Positions 1 through 11,648 of a DNA stretch of 64,000 bases are shown in pieces. The notes under the pieces are model-generated. The model did no database searches and was not told where the DNA came from. It saw only the letters and a program-made list of their open reading frames with translations. The DNA is from Ascaphus truei (taxonomy: Eukaryota; Chordata; Amphibia; Anura; Ascaphidae). Position numbers and translations under genes: made by a program. The DNA lies in NCBI GenBank assembly GCA_036426205.1, contig CM071570.1, positions 68,907,585-68,971,584 of the forward strand, written 5' to 3'. Numbering within the stretch: the stretch's first letter is position 1; each line of letters opens with the position of its first letter.

Positions 1-1300
1 ACTGAGTGAGTTTGCTGTACTCGGAGCCAGCGTCAATCCCACCACTAGTGGAGAGACTCATATGTGAAACTGCTCAATGCTTTTTTACAACTCACAAAGT
101 GTGAGTTGAAAACTTATTTAGACCTCTTTACCAATTTTTAAATAAAAGGTTTTACACTATAATTTTACCTTTTTCCCCCCTACCTTATCCCTGTATGGGA
201 TCCGTCTACAACATGTACACGCGACTGCTGTGGAACATGTGAAAACCGTTGCTTGTAAGTACAGAGAGATCCTGGCAGAAATATAAACAAATCACCACGC
301 TGAGCTCCTGATCTCAGAGTGGTAAAAAGCTGACACTGATCAAACTCCTGTCTGTAAGATGCATATCTCACTCAAAATTGTTTTCTGATTATTGGACATA
401 CTACCTATGATGGTTCTTTTTCTCTTTTTTTCTCTTTCTCCCTGTCTTTTGTACCTAGTCATTCTTTTCTTTTATATATATATATATATATATAGCAACT
501 GTAAATTTTCCTGTATATTTCATTTGCAGTCTAGACAGGTCTGCAACCTGTTCTTCACCATTATCACCCAGCAAACAGCACTTCCACTGCAGCAAGGGAA
601 TTCGGGAAAAGACATGCAAATGAGCACACAGTGCCACCCACTTTTATCTCATGCTCACATTACATGAGCACCCTTAGTCATGCATGCTGCTTTAAAAACA
701 AGCTTTTAAGCAAGGACTTGGGAGATGCAAAGTCAGTTAACCCACTCACAGACATGTTTCACCATTTGTGATGGTTATCATCAGTGTGAGGTTGGCTTGC
801 GACATTTGCTCAAATGAGATAGAGTAGGTAATCCACCACGACTATTAAAGTTATGGTGGAATAAAAGGTGACTAAAACCCTCCAACGTAAAGCATAAAGC
901 AACTGTAAATATTCCTGTATACAGTGTTGACATAAACACAGTACTACTGTATAATCTTAACAATCCCCCCTTTCCTTTTTTTTTCACTGCTGCAGTTCTG
1001 AAAATGAAAAAGAAACAATTAATTCAGAACATCTAGTTGAGTGCCATTCAGATACTCAGTGCGTAAAGTACCTGTATCATACTTATCTCTGCCTGATTCA
1101 ACAGAATAATATTAAAAACAATAACAATACAGTATTTCAAAAGATTTTTTTAAAAACACATTTTTTTTTGCACAAACGAATTTCTATCAGTAACTACTGA
1201 GAGAGGGGGGAGGGGGGTTTTGTGTAATATACAGGCTGGTTTGTACATGAAACACCGTACTAATATCTTACACATCCCCCCCTTCCTTTTTTCACTGCTG
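1..1300. repeat. Flanking interspersed repeats, no gene
   Basis: This stretch carries a (TA)n run near 475-494 and, at about 530-660, a copy of a repeat whose core reads TGCAGCAAGGGATTC and ATGCAAATGAGCACACAGTG. The same core recurs at 12880-13000 and several times in 28240-29930. From about 960 to 1300 lies the outer part of the family A left arm, with the conserved block TTCACTGCTGCAGTTCTG seen twice (near 985 and 1290). No open reading frame here resembles a protein. Confidence 0.6.
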
Positions 1301-1380
1301 CAGTTCTGAAATGAAAAGAAACAATAGCAGACATGGTTATTTTTAGGACCATACTTACCTGTACCATACTTGCCTGTGCC

Positions 1381-3288
1381 TTATGTACTTTCCAGAGGCC
1401 TGGCCATTACGTTGTGTATACCATGATGGATCAATTAGTCATTTATTACATCTGACTATGGTGAGTAGTTTGTTCCAGAAATTCAGTATTCCTTTCTCAA
1501 TTTATCCTTTTTTTGTACGGTTTTCCACTTTCTGATATAATCTGATATAATCCTTCAACTCATGCCATACCATTTCGATGGGATTAAATCTGGTGTCGGA
1601 ATACAGTAGAGGGGAGAAAAAAGGTGAATACTAACTGTAAGGAGATATAAACTGTGTAAACACAATGCGAAATGGTTACCCAACTTACTCCACCTGGCAT
1701 TCTTACCCAGTTGATACCGCTGGCAAAAGATGTGACTGTAGACGCGGTTGGTGTTTTTCGGAACATTGTCCTGGAAGAACCGGTGACCAGATGGGAAATC
1801 ATTCCTAATGTATTCAACAACATGTGTAATTATGTTGATCTTGAAGAACGCTTTTACATGATTCCTGGAAACAAGAAAAGAAAAAATGTACGTAAAATTA
1901 GGGTACAACAATACTGTACACTACAGCTGCCAGTGCATAGGCAAGGCCACAGGCACAGCATGTTGTATTTGCATTATTTTGACCCTCAAAGAATGATGCA
2001 TCCTTGGTCCTTGTCTAGAGATGGCAACCCCCAACATGCATCTTCACTGGTGCTCGGGACGCGCTTCAAGATAGGCGTCCTTTTTTGTAGATGCAAAACG
2101 GGCAAATCTCTCTAGCGCTACAGTTGTCTCGTCAGTAAAGATGACAGCCTGGAAGTTCTCCCACTTCGATCCATGCCCGTGCCTGGTCCACTCTTTTTAT
2201 TTTATTGTGCTTCCTTATCATAGGATACGCTCTGTAATGACAAGGAATAATGTTAGAGTACTAAATACTGAGAGATACAGTATGATGGTTCCCAGCACAC
2301 TCAAAAAAGACATTACTATGTATAGAAAACTAACAGTAATGTATTGAAATAATACAGTATCAGTATGTATTACATAACAGTACAGTTGGCCAACCCTATT
2401 GTAACAGTAGACTAGGAGGGAGCCTAACATGAAATAGAGGGCTAAACAAGAAATTACAGTCTGGAGAGGAAGGGAGTGGGAAGTAAAAACGTGGGGAATA
2501 ACAACCATAGTGGAAAAAGAAAAAGCAGCAGACAAAAAAGAGAAAAACATGGGTGACGTACAGTATACAGTACACAGTACTTACTTAACACGTCCATATT
2601 TCATCCCAATTTCCGTCTCATCTGCCTGATGCTGGTCTCAGATGCATTTATTTGTGAGTTGCTACTAGTGCATTCTTATCCTTGTGGTACACGTCTCATC
2701 ATTCCGTTCACTAATTTGGTCACCAGAAGTGTTGTCGCCCTACAGTGTAAATAAAAACAGAACAATTTGTTACAGTAGGCAAATTAAGCATCCAAATAGC
2801 GCACTGATTTCCTATTGTCTGATTATAGCGCTACTGTACGTATATGAATATCTATTAAATAATTGCCCCTCCCTCAAATAAAGCATCCCAATAGACTACA
2901 TGTCACACACTCAGTCACTCCTACTGTTTCACCACTTGTGACACATCACTGGCATAAAGCTTATCCGTTGATGCTTTTGTGGGTGTGTGTGTACAGTAAA
3001 TGCAGGATTATTGTTACCACGTTAAACACAGGCATACAGAACAGTACAAGACGTTGTTAGAGTTATGGAGGACAATAAGTACTACTGTAGTAGTACTGTA
3101 CTTACTCAGTAGTGACAGTCAGATTCTTTTGACTTTTTTGGCCTTCCCATGCGATGATAACTAACAGTGCTTTTTGCTAAACGAAGCCCGAAGCAAGTAA
3201 CCAGCGTTGGATCAGTAAATGCTGTATCCATTTCTTGTACATATCCTTTTCTCAAGCTGAGATCTTCTGAAATCCTTTTGTTTGGCAC
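1381..3288 (-). pseudogene. Family A transposase, decayed copy 1 (intron-containing Tc1/mariner-like)
   Basis: This is the duplicate of the five-exon transposase at 13735-15646. The N-terminal helix-turn-helix exon begins at 3288 ([13 protein letters not shown]), the DDE exons are recognisable around 1690-1865 ([14 protein letters not shown]) and the last exon near 1390-1595 ([10 protein letters not shown]). All exon order and splice sites follow copy 2. Compared with copy 2 it has many extra one- or two-base indels that break each exon, plus the one-base loss in exon 3 that copy 2 shares. It cannot encode an enzyme as written, but part of the damage may be sequencing error. Confidence 0.8.
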
Positions 3289-3384
3289 TCGCTGCTGTTA
3301 GAAAAAAATGCGAGCACACACAGAGCAATTCGATGTGAATTCGATGTGTATTGAATGTGCATGAATAGACAAATGGATGGTATA

Positions 3385-3793
3385 CTGCACCGACACCTTT
3401 ATTCGGAGAATCCAGTATGTACTGGCAGATACCTGGAATGCGCCGCTCCTCACCTCTGACAAGCCCCGTTGCGTTTGCCTTCCCCAGCCTGGGTTCATGC
3501 CTGGCTGACGAGCGGCTGATTCTGTAATATGATAATGATTAGGATTTAATAGGCTGCAATGATCGCGTGTCTACCAGATGGCCATAAATTCATGAATTGT
3601 AATGCAGTATATATATATTATATATATTATATATACTGTTGCAGTATTGCAAGCCAGCGGAATAAAATGCTTCAATCCCCTGCCTGAAAATACCTCAATG
3701 CACTCGGCAGAAAACAGTCACAAACCTCAATACACCCGGTATATCCCGAATTACGTGGGACTAGCCGAGCTCGAATAAAGTGTGTCGCCAGTG
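3385..3793 (-). mobile_element. TA-flanked MITE, copy 1
   Basis: A MITE of about 400 bp with ends CTGCACCGACAC... and ...GTGTGTCGCCAGTG, flanked by TA. It lies between the family A transposase and BEN-like ORF, at the same site as the MITE at 15744-16141, so it came with the duplicated block and is not an independent insertion. Its left TIR is degraded by indels. An internal (TA)n run at about 3608-3650 is expanded relative to the other copies. Confidence 0.85.
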
Positions 3794-3992
3794 TATTTAT
3801 ACTTTAATTTAATGTGCCTCAACGTCACAGGAACAGGTTTAGTACACAGTACACCCACTTTTACACCTCTTGTCCATGCCCGCGAAAAAATGTCAAATAA
3901 AAGGTGAGACAAATTGCAGTAGACTCTCACACATTGATCTCTATCTGAACTTGCCTGTCCAGATACTGCATTGTGCACTCGTCTCTGTTACC

Positions 3993-4892
3993 ATGGATCG
4001 CCCGATTCTACGGACACAGGAGCAGCTTCTTTGCCGTGCCGGCCAGCGAAAGATGGAAGCTGATTCCCAGCCCTAAACCTAAGCGAAAACCAAAAACGAA
4101 TAAAGAAAATGTTCCGATGCTCCAAAGGTTAAATGTAAAGGTTTTATGTAAAGAAGAATTTTGGTGCCCTTATCACGTGCAAGTCAAGTGGAGTCCCGAT
4201 CCTTCCTTGCACCCCCCCCCCCCCTCTCCTCTCCACAACCATCTCAACGCTGCTGCTCTCCTGTCAACCCCCTGCCGACCTGCTCCACAACCCATCATTG
4301 AGGCTGCTCTCCTGTCAACCCCTGCCGACCTGCTCCACAACCCATCATTGAGGCTGCTCTCCTGTCAACCCCCTGCCGACCTCCTGCTCCACAACCCATC
4401 ATGAGGGCTGCTCTCCTGGCAACCCCCTGGTCACCTGCTCCACCAACCACTCCTCAACCTGTTCTCCTGGCAACCCCTGGTCACCTACTCAACACCACCC
4501 ACCTACGCAGATGTCTACAGCACGGAGCAAAAGGTTTGATCTTCTTTTGGGAGACCATGTTGAAGTTGATATGCACATGGAAGAAAATGGAACAGTAACA
4601 TGGAGCAGAGGAAAGTAACATGGAGAGGTAGGAAAGATGGAAATGAAATGAGAAGATGGAGGAACATGGAATAGGAAGGAAGATGGGGGGATGTATTCTT
4701 TCTTGCGAGTTTCGTCCCTGTCCCTGTATGTCCGCACCGGGCAGGAGGGTGACCTTCATGATGTGACCTTCACGCTTCCCTCAAAGCCCCTCACGCTCAC
4801 ACCACATCTGTCAACAGAATACGTGTGCCTGTATGCCTTTGAGGACGAGATGACAACCCCGGTAAGGCCACGAAAGGAGGAAAGCACCTCCC
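3993..4892 (+). pseudogene. Family A BEN-type accessory ORF, 5' fragment
   Basis: Starting at the ATG at 3993 (context ACCATGG), this matches the first 70 percent of the accessory ORF at 16342-17635: a basic N-terminus, proline-rich tandem repeats (ALLSTPCRPAPQP units, 4252-4480) and a damaged methionine/glutamate/lysine coiled-coil segment. The sequence stops matching at 4892, just after the DEMTTPVRPRKEES stretch, where AGGTAAGTAAATC starts a Penelope-type terminal repeat. The BEN-like C-terminus is therefore absent. Several frameshifts separate the pieces. Confidence 0.75.
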
Positions 4893-5235
4893 CAGGTAAG
4901 TAAATCAAAAATGTTCTATATTTGATAGAAGACACAAAAACCAACGTTTCGGTCCCCCAGTGGGACCTTTCTCAAGGTGGTGCACCTATAGAACATTTTT
5001 GATTTACTTACCTGCGTGCTGTCCCTTGATGTCGTGTTGCAACCGGTATCGTATGGTCTGTTATTGCTTTATGGGATAAGCACCACCTTGAGAAAGGTCC
5101 CACTGGGGGACCGAAACGTCGGTTTTTGTGTCTTCTATCAAATATAGAACATTTTTGATTTACTTACCTGCGTGCTGTCCCTTTGCAACCGGTATCGTAT
5201 GGTCTGTTATTGCTTTATGGGATAAGCACCAAAAC
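4893..5235. repeat. Penelope-type terminal repeats in inverted and direct array
   Basis: Three partial copies of one terminal repeat are arranged here. A minus-orientation copy (4893-4980) and a plus-orientation copy (4984-5170) form an inverted repeat, and the block CGTGCTGTCCC...GGGATAAGCACC occurs twice in direct orientation (about 5012-5094 and 5172-5232). Each complete copy holds a hammerhead-like motif, CTTGAGAAAGG-loop-CCGAAACGT, at 4941-4976 (minus) and 5087-5123 (plus). Inverted or tandem pseudo-LTRs are typical of Penelope-like elements; these probably belong to PLE1, whose ORF follows on the minus strand. Confidence 0.6.
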
Positions 5236-5276
5236 TTATTTACTTGCATATGGTGTGCCGGCTGTGCATTGGATTC

Positions 5277-5407
5277 ATATTATTATATATATTATATATT
5301 ATATATATAGAGAGAGAGAGAGGAGGAACGTGAGGTGGGAGAGAGCGAGATACGATTGGGAGTAAGGAGAGAGAGATGAGAGAGATGAGAGATCGATGAG
5401 GGAGAAC

Positions 5408-5441
<34 letters not shown>
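5277..5441. repeat. Microsatellite (TA)n and (GA)n
   Basis: A (TA)-rich tract at 5277-5308 runs directly into (GA)n and GA-rich sequence to 5441. It sits immediately past the stop codon of the PLE1 ORF and may mark the site where the element's 3' end was added. The serine/leucine-rich frames across it are artefacts of the repeat. Confidence 0.95.
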
Positions 5442-5444
<3 letters not shown>

Positions 5445-5448
5445 CTAT

Positions 5449-7110
5449 TCAATCCTTAAGGAATGATCCCAGGTCAATATCGATATTCATACCTTGTGGT
5501 ATTAAGGTTTTCAGTGTATAAAATTCAAAATGTCTCTTGTCTGGATCTGTTAATGACTTGGTTACCACCTCTCCAATTCGGATGAATTTTATCAATTCCA
5601 AAGAATTTCAAACCGTTTGGGTTCTGTTCATGATGTTCTTTAAAGTGTTTTGAGGCACTGTGTTGCAAAAAGCCTCTCTCTATATTTTTAATGTGTTCTG
5701 TATTATAAGTTTGAGTTTGCGTGTTGTTCTCCCTAGGTACTGTTTATTACACAGACATTGTAGCATATAGATTACATAGTTAGAATTGCAGTCTATAAAA
5801 TCTTTTATTTCATGTTCTTCCTGTGTAATCTCAGATTCTATTTTTCTAAAGGATTTCTGAGAATTGGGATTCAATTTACATCCTCTGTAGGTTTGACATT
5901 TAAAAAATCCTTTAGTTGCAGTCATAGGCTTCACACACTCCTGTTTCAAACAGCTTGGGGCCAATCTTTGTTTTAGACTGGGAGCCTTTGTGAATATTAT
6001 TTCTGGTTTTGTTGGTAATACCTGCTGTAAAATTGGGTCTTTATGAAGAATACCCCAATGTTTATGAAATATTCTTTTTATTTGAAGAGAAGAACTTGTA
6101 TATCTCGTAACGAACGGTACCTAGATTTTCCCCTTTTCCCCTCTCTGACATGTTTCCTATTTTGCTTCATAAGTTAATAAATCTGAACGTTCCATTTGTG
6201 AAAGTTTAGTATATGCTTCATTAATTTTTTCCCGCTTATATTTCCGTTCTGTGAATTTGTCCATCAGCTCATGTGCTTGGTGTTGGTATGTGTCTTCTTG
6301 TGTACAATTACGTCTGACCCGCTGTAATTGACCTAGAGGGATATTATTGATCCATTTGTCTAAGTGGCCACTATCCCCCATTAGGAAGTTGTGGCAGTCC
6401 ACTTCTTTTACATAAGTCTTGGTCTCCAATACACCATTGGAAACATATAGATGTAAATCTAGAAACTCAATGTCTGTACAGCTATACTTATATGTGAACC
6501 TAAGATTGTATGGGTTGTTGTTCAATCGATCTAAAAAGGTAACTAGCAAATCCATACCTCCATCCCACACAAAGAGTATGTCATCTATGTACCTGTGCCA
6601 AGATACCAGATTTGCTCCGAACTCGTGGCCCGACCAAATGAAATTGTCCTCCCACATGCCCATAAAAATGTTGGCATAGTTCGGAGCAAATCTGGTACCC
6701 ATGGCAGTACCCCTAATTTGCAAAAAGTAATTATCATCGTACCAAAAATAGTTGTGACTGAGAATATGTTTAATACAGTCCACTATGAACTTGACCTTTA
6801 ATTTATCTAACTCACCACTACGTGTAAGATTGTCTTTCACTGCATTACATCCCTGTGTGTGATCTATGACAGTGTAGAGTGAAGATACATCACAGGTGAC
6901 TAGTATATAATTGTCACTCCATGTCATATCTTTAACAATATTGAGTATCTGTATAGTGTCTTACACATAGGACTTCAGTTTTCTCACTGGATCTTTCAGA
7001 AATGTATCAATATAACCTGAAAGGTTTGCAGTCAGGGACTTAATCCCAGATACTATTGAGCGTCCAGGGGGGTTGGTGGCATCCTTATGTAACTTTGGCA
7101 AAATACAGCA
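5449..7110 (-). pseudogene. PLE1: Penelope-like reverse transcriptase with GIY-YIG endonuclease, 5'-truncated
   Basis: Reading leftwards from 7110 are the signature blocks of a Penelope-like polyprotein: LPKLHK and PPG-RSIVSG (7040-7110), SYV-DT (about 6960), CDVSSLYT (near 6890), IRGTAMGTRFAPNYAN (6700) and the catalytic box RYIDDILFVW (6560). A connector follows to 6157. After a damaged stretch comes a GIY-YIG nuclease: YVIYMLQC, QYLGRTTRKLK (5690-5790), then SASKHFKEHH and IPQGMNIDIDL in another frame, ending at the TGA at 5449. Such enzymes prime reverse transcription at nicked or telomeric DNA. Frameshifts at several points and loss of the N-terminus make it inactive as written. No intact neighbour depends on it. 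Confidence 0.88.
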
Positions 7111-7639
7111 CATTTAAAAAGTGACAAGTTTTAAAATATACCCTTGTTATGTATCTTTATGCTCTCTTCTATTGACAATTAGAACATTGTTATAGTGTAA
7201 GTTCAAATACTAGAACTATGTTGTCAATATCAGATTGTCTCTGTATGGTGAATATTACTCTCTGATTGATACCATCACACTTAGCTAATAAAGGGTTAAT
7301 GGGTAGGTTGGTGTAATCTCTCTTACGTATGAGCATGATTACAATATTTTTCAAAGAGTAAATAAGTATGAAAGTAAAAATTTAGATTAGAATCACGTGC
7401 TTGGTAAATAGTATTTTTAAAGTATTTAGATTTAGGGTTAATGTGTAAGATAATATGATCCATGGATATATGTGGATAAAATTATTACTCTGCATTAATG
7501 AACATACATTTTATTGATGATGTATTGTGTTATGAGTTAAAACAAATCATTTTTGAAGTGTCTATATATTTATGTTGTAAATAAAAGTGAGAGTCTTTGT
7601 GTATATAGGATTAAGTCATATATAGAAGTACATGCACAC
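7111..7639. other. AT-rich non-coding stretch between PLE1 and PLE2
   Basis: No reading frame, RNA gene or recognised repeat was seen. Weak remains of the PLE1 N-terminal half may be hidden here, since the RT frame fades out near 7110, but no motif could be confirmed. Confidence 0.5.
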
Positions 7640-8520
7640 CGCTAGTAGGTGCTGGAGGGGGCTACTTATCTGCCAGTGCACTGTGTCCAGGGAGGTCCAG
7701 ACATCCCAAAGGTACTAGAGCAAGGAAATGGAAGCAGGCACATGGTTTTTCTAAAGGTGCAGTTTATTGTGCCACCAAAGGTCCAACGTTTCGGCAATAG
7801 ATTGCCTTTATCAAGGAGAGGGCTACAGAATATACTAAACATACCACAATTTATACACAAATGGGTACATACCCCTCCATGATCACTGCTGCCATGCTCC
7901 TGGATGTCGACGCCTCCAACGTGACATCAGAGCGACGTGGCTTGATGACGTCATGCACCACCAGGGGAGGATCTTGTGCTTCCACGAAGAGACAGCCTCC
8001 CTGATGCCTGTAACAGGCAAAGATGGCGATCCTGCAGCATGCTGGATATTCAGGGAGCAGCCCCTTCACTGGCAGGCGAGGCTCCCCCGGTGACGTCAGC
8101 GTGCCCTCACGACGTGACGTGATGACGTCAGACGTCCGGGGGGGAGGGGGGTGGGCCCCAGGCATCAGACCTGCCCTGGAATGGAAAAAGACAGCCGATG
8201 CCCATGGAGACCTGCATGATCATGCAGGGGTGAGAGCCCTTTCATAAATAAACAAGTGTAGTGAGACTTTAAAGTATTGTAGAAAACAAAAACAAAAGTG
8301 TACATATTAACTATTAAACCACAATGTCACCTAATAAAGTGTTTAAAAGTGGTATAGAACTGTATTTATGCTAGCAGCATTTCGTATAGATATGAAAACC
8401 TGAAAGGATACATAATACAGATAGATAATGCATATACAGCAATCCTTAAAGGAGCATAGTGTTCCATAGTGGGTCGCAGGGGACCGTGGCGAGATGCACA
8501 GAGATCTACAGAGTCCTTCA
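7640..8520 (-). repeat. PLE2 3' pseudo-LTR region with hammerhead-like motif and CRE palindromes
   Basis: Downstream of the PLE2 ORF lies a GC-richer region. A hammerhead-like motif on the minus strand (CTTGATAAAGGCAATC, loop, GCCGAAACGTTGG) sits at 7783-7816. Three perfect TGACGTCA palindromes occur at 7946, 8091 and 8123, with further GACGTGACGT half-sites between them. Penelope-like elements carry promoter and ribozyme activity in such terminal repeats, so this is probably the pseudo-LTR of PLE2. From 8250 to 8520 the sequence is AT-rich 3' non-coding. Confidence 0.5.
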
Positions 8521-8521
8521 G

Positions 8522-11500
8522 CTACCTGCTGTCAAGAAAGCATTTGAAATTTTGTTGTTCATTAAGACCCCTGCCATTACTTGTCTGCAGTGTGTGGATC
8601 CAATAAGCCTCACGCCTCAGTAAAAAGGTTTCTCTGTCAGGGTATCCTTGTCTTGGTGCTATGTGTTCAATACCCATCACTCTAAGGGATGCCACATTGT
8701 GTCTGTGTTCAACACAGTGCTGTACCAGTACAGTAGGGTCCGTACCCATACATATCACACTTTTGTGTTCAATAAATCTCACTTTTAGCATGCGTGTAGT
8801 CTTGCCTACATAGACAAGACACATGGGCACCTAATAATGTCCACCACAAATGTAGATCTACATGTAATGCGATTATGAATTGTGATTTTTCTACCACTAT
8901 GTGGATGATAAAATACGTCCCCGGTAATAAGACTGTTGCACACCGAACAATTCATACACCGGAAGTTACCCTGTTTGCCGCCTTCTAAGAAGTGGGGCGT
9001 ATGGTAGTTGTTTTTGTTGTCAGCATGTATCAAGTTGTCTGACAGATTCCTCCCTCTCCTATAAGTGACCAAGGGGGGTGTCTGACAACTATCTGCTAAC
9101 ACCTCATCATTCTGCAGCAGGTGTAAATCTGACAAAATTACTTGCCCTATTGTATGTGGTGGTGAATACAATACGTTTCTCATCCTTAATCACCCTATTA
9201 GGAATCACATCTTTTTTAAGGGCTGCATCAAGCACTGTCGGGGTATATCCCCTTTTAGTGAACCTCTCACGAAGGTCATCCATAGCTGGTGCTCGTTTAT
9301 CCTGCCGACCAGTGATCCTAGAAACCCTCACTTTTTGTGAGAAAGGTAGGGAATTGATGAGGGATGGTGGATGGTGACTATCAGCATGTAACAGGGCATT
9401 TCTATCAATATCTTTTCTGTAAAGGTCTGTGTGGAACTCACCATTTTCTTGGGAAATCAGGACGTCTAGAAAGGATAATTGCTTAGAGCTCCAGACATTA
9501 GTAAGCTGTACAGGAGAAGGGAGATTGTGTAAGTAATCAAAAAATGACAGTAATTGGTCCTCAGTGCCTGTCCACACAAAGAACAGATCGTCAATATACC
9601 TATAATACCCCACCATGTACTTAAAGTATAATGATGCACATATATACTTCTCCTCAAAATCTACCATATACAAATTGGCATACGCGGGCGCCATGTTACT
9701 GCCCATCGCAGTTCCCTTAATTTGCAGAAAATGCTCCTTTTCAAATTTGAAATAGTTTTTATGAAGGATGAAATGTAATAGGAGCATAATATATTCAATG
9801 GGGACTGTCTCCTGGTAGTGGGCAGATAAAGCAGTTTTCACTATATTTAAGCCTTCCTCGTGAGGTATAATTGTATATAGACTGGAGACGTCCATACTGA
9901 CCATAATATGGTCAGTACCTATTCGTGGGATATCTTTGAGTTTGGTTAAAAAGTCAAAGGTATCCTTCACGTATGAGCGTGCTTTCTGCGCTATAGGGTT
10001 GAGGAATGTGTCCACATATATAGCTAATGGTTGATTAAGTGAATGTATAGCTGCTATTATTGGTCGCCCTGGAGGTGATTGGAGATTTTTATGTATTTTT
10101 GAGAGGGTATAAAACAGTGGGCATTTGGGATGTTCTATTGTGAGAAATTCTGCTTCAGTCTCAGATATACAGCAGTTGTTTAGGCCAAGCTGAATAATCT
10201 CCTTTATCTCCCTAGCATAAGTCGGAGTGGGGTCTCTATCCAATTTGATGTACACTGGCGACACACTTTATTCGAGCTCGGCTAGTCCCACGAATTCGGG
10301 TATACCCGGGTGTATTGAGGTTTGTGACTGTTTTCTGCCCGAGTGCATTGAGTTATTTTCCGGCAGGGATTGAAGCATTTTATTCCCGCTGGCTGCAATA
10401 CTGCACAGTACATATATATATACTGCATTACAATTCATGAATTTATGCCATCTGGTAGACACGCGAAGCATTGCAGCCTATTAAATCCTAATCATTATCA
10501 TTTAACAGATCAGCCGCCCGTCAGCCAGGCATGAACCCAGGCTGGGAAGGCAAATGCAACGGGGCTTGTCAGAGGTGAGGAGCGGCGCATTCCAGGTATC
10601 TGCCAGGTACATACCGGGTATTTGCTCGAATAAAGTGTGTCGGTGCAGTAACAATCAATTGAGCTCAGTTGTCTTGTAATCTCGGTTTTGTATGCTATGT
10701 AGTCTTGTATGACAAGGGCGCCACCTTTTTCTGCCCTTTTAATAATAATGTCGCTATTACTGGACAGTTTTTTAAGGGTGTTATTTTCCCTAAGTGTCAT
10801 GTTGTGCGTGATTTTATGCCTAGTGTTAGCATATTTGGCAATGTCTGCTTTAACTAATCGCATATAGGTACTCACTGACTGGCTTTTGAAAGGAGGTATG
10901 AATGTAGATTTTAATTTACTTACTTTGGTACCTTTCTGATGTGCTGAATTAACTGTCCCTGATGGTTCATTAGGCTGTGCCAAATTATCTGTCCCTGGTG
11001 GGTCTGTAGGCAGCACCGTTTCTGTTGTCCTGTGGGAAAAAAAGGATTTCAGGTTAAGTAAACGTTCAAACTTAAATAAGTCAACCTCTAGTCCAAAGTC
11101 GTCAAAGTTCGAGGTGGGTACATAGGAGGGGCCACGTGCCAGTACAGATATAAAATCGGCACTTAGTATATGCTGGGAGAGATTAATGACCAAGGTATCC
11201 ATACTCATTGGCGCATTTGTGATCGAAGGTAAGGGGATTTTTGTTTTCTTCCCCTGTCTGTTTTTTTTGCCCCCTTTTCCGCAGTCTGTCCTAAAAAAGG
11301 AGTCCGTGGTGCTTCCCTCTGTCGTTCAGTTGAGGAGTGGGCTTTAGAGTCGCTGGTGTTGGTGTCTGGGTTCGTCGGGGGGGTCTGTCCCTTCTTTGGT
11401 TTGCGTTGTTTGCGGTCCTGTTTGAGCCACGGGTAGACTCTCACATTCTTGTAATCCTACACCACCTTCTTGAATTTCATTTTTTTTAAATGGATCAGGT

Positions 11501-11648
11501 CACGCTTTATTTTCTCCAATTTGATCTTTAATGTGTCCAGAGATTGTATAATATCAGTACTGGAACTTGCCTGCTCAATCAGGATTTCCACCTTCAGTAT
11601 ATCCCTTCTGGTGTTATTGAGTTGTTCCCCCACCTCCTCTATCACCAA
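8522..11648 (-). pseudogene. PLE2: Penelope-like RT with GIY-YIG endonuclease, split by a MITE
   Basis: From right to left: a coiled-coil N-terminus (11457-11648), a lysine-rich linker (11205-11444), the conserved N-terminal PLE block VINLSQHILSADF...RGPSYVPT (about 11100-11180), and AEKGGALVIQD (10715). The MITE 10253-10648 then interrupts the gene. RT motifs follow at YTLSKIHK and PPGRPIIAAIHS (10060-10120), MDVSSLYTIIPHEEG, IKGTAMGSNMAPAYAN (9700) and the catalytic YRYIDDLFFVW (9590), then a conserved C-X2-C connector and the GIY-YIG nuclease LVYVGKTTRMLKVRFIEHKS with REAYWIHTLQT (8522-8830). Breaks lie at about 11450, 8820 and the MITE; most of the RT is one uninterrupted frame (9107-10252), so the element is fairly young. 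Confidence 0.93.
10253..10648 (+). mobile_element. TA-flanked MITE inside PLE2
   Basis: A 396-bp MITE with TIRs CACTGGCGACACACTTTATT at the left and CTGCACCGACACACTTTATT read inward from the right, flanked by TA at 10251-10252 and 10649-10650. Removing it with one TA rejoins the PLE2 reading frame without a gap, so this is a clean insertion. Its left ~150 bp match the left end of family B (41864-42015) and its right ~200 bp match the right end (57275-57485). It codes for nothing and must have been moved by a transposase in trans. Confidence 0.95.

Larger units (their letters stand above)
1..4892. repeat. Direct duplicate block D1a, matching 12340-17253
   Basis: The first 4.9 kb repeats 12340-17253 in the same order and orientation: a flanking interspersed repeat, the family A transposase gene, the MITE at the same insertion point and the start of the BEN-like ORF. 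The match begins at base 1, so the true left border lies outside the window. It ends at 4892 inside the BEN-like ORF, where Penelope-type terminal repeats begin. Differences from the partner are mostly gains or losses of one or two bases, which is more typical of long-read error than of neutral divergence. It could be a real segmental duplication or a false duplication in the assembly. Confidence 0.85.

Noticed and set aside
1672..2115. 147-codon plus-strand ORF
   Set aside because: It is the antisense of transposase exons in the family A copy; the minus strand carries the recognisable motifs.
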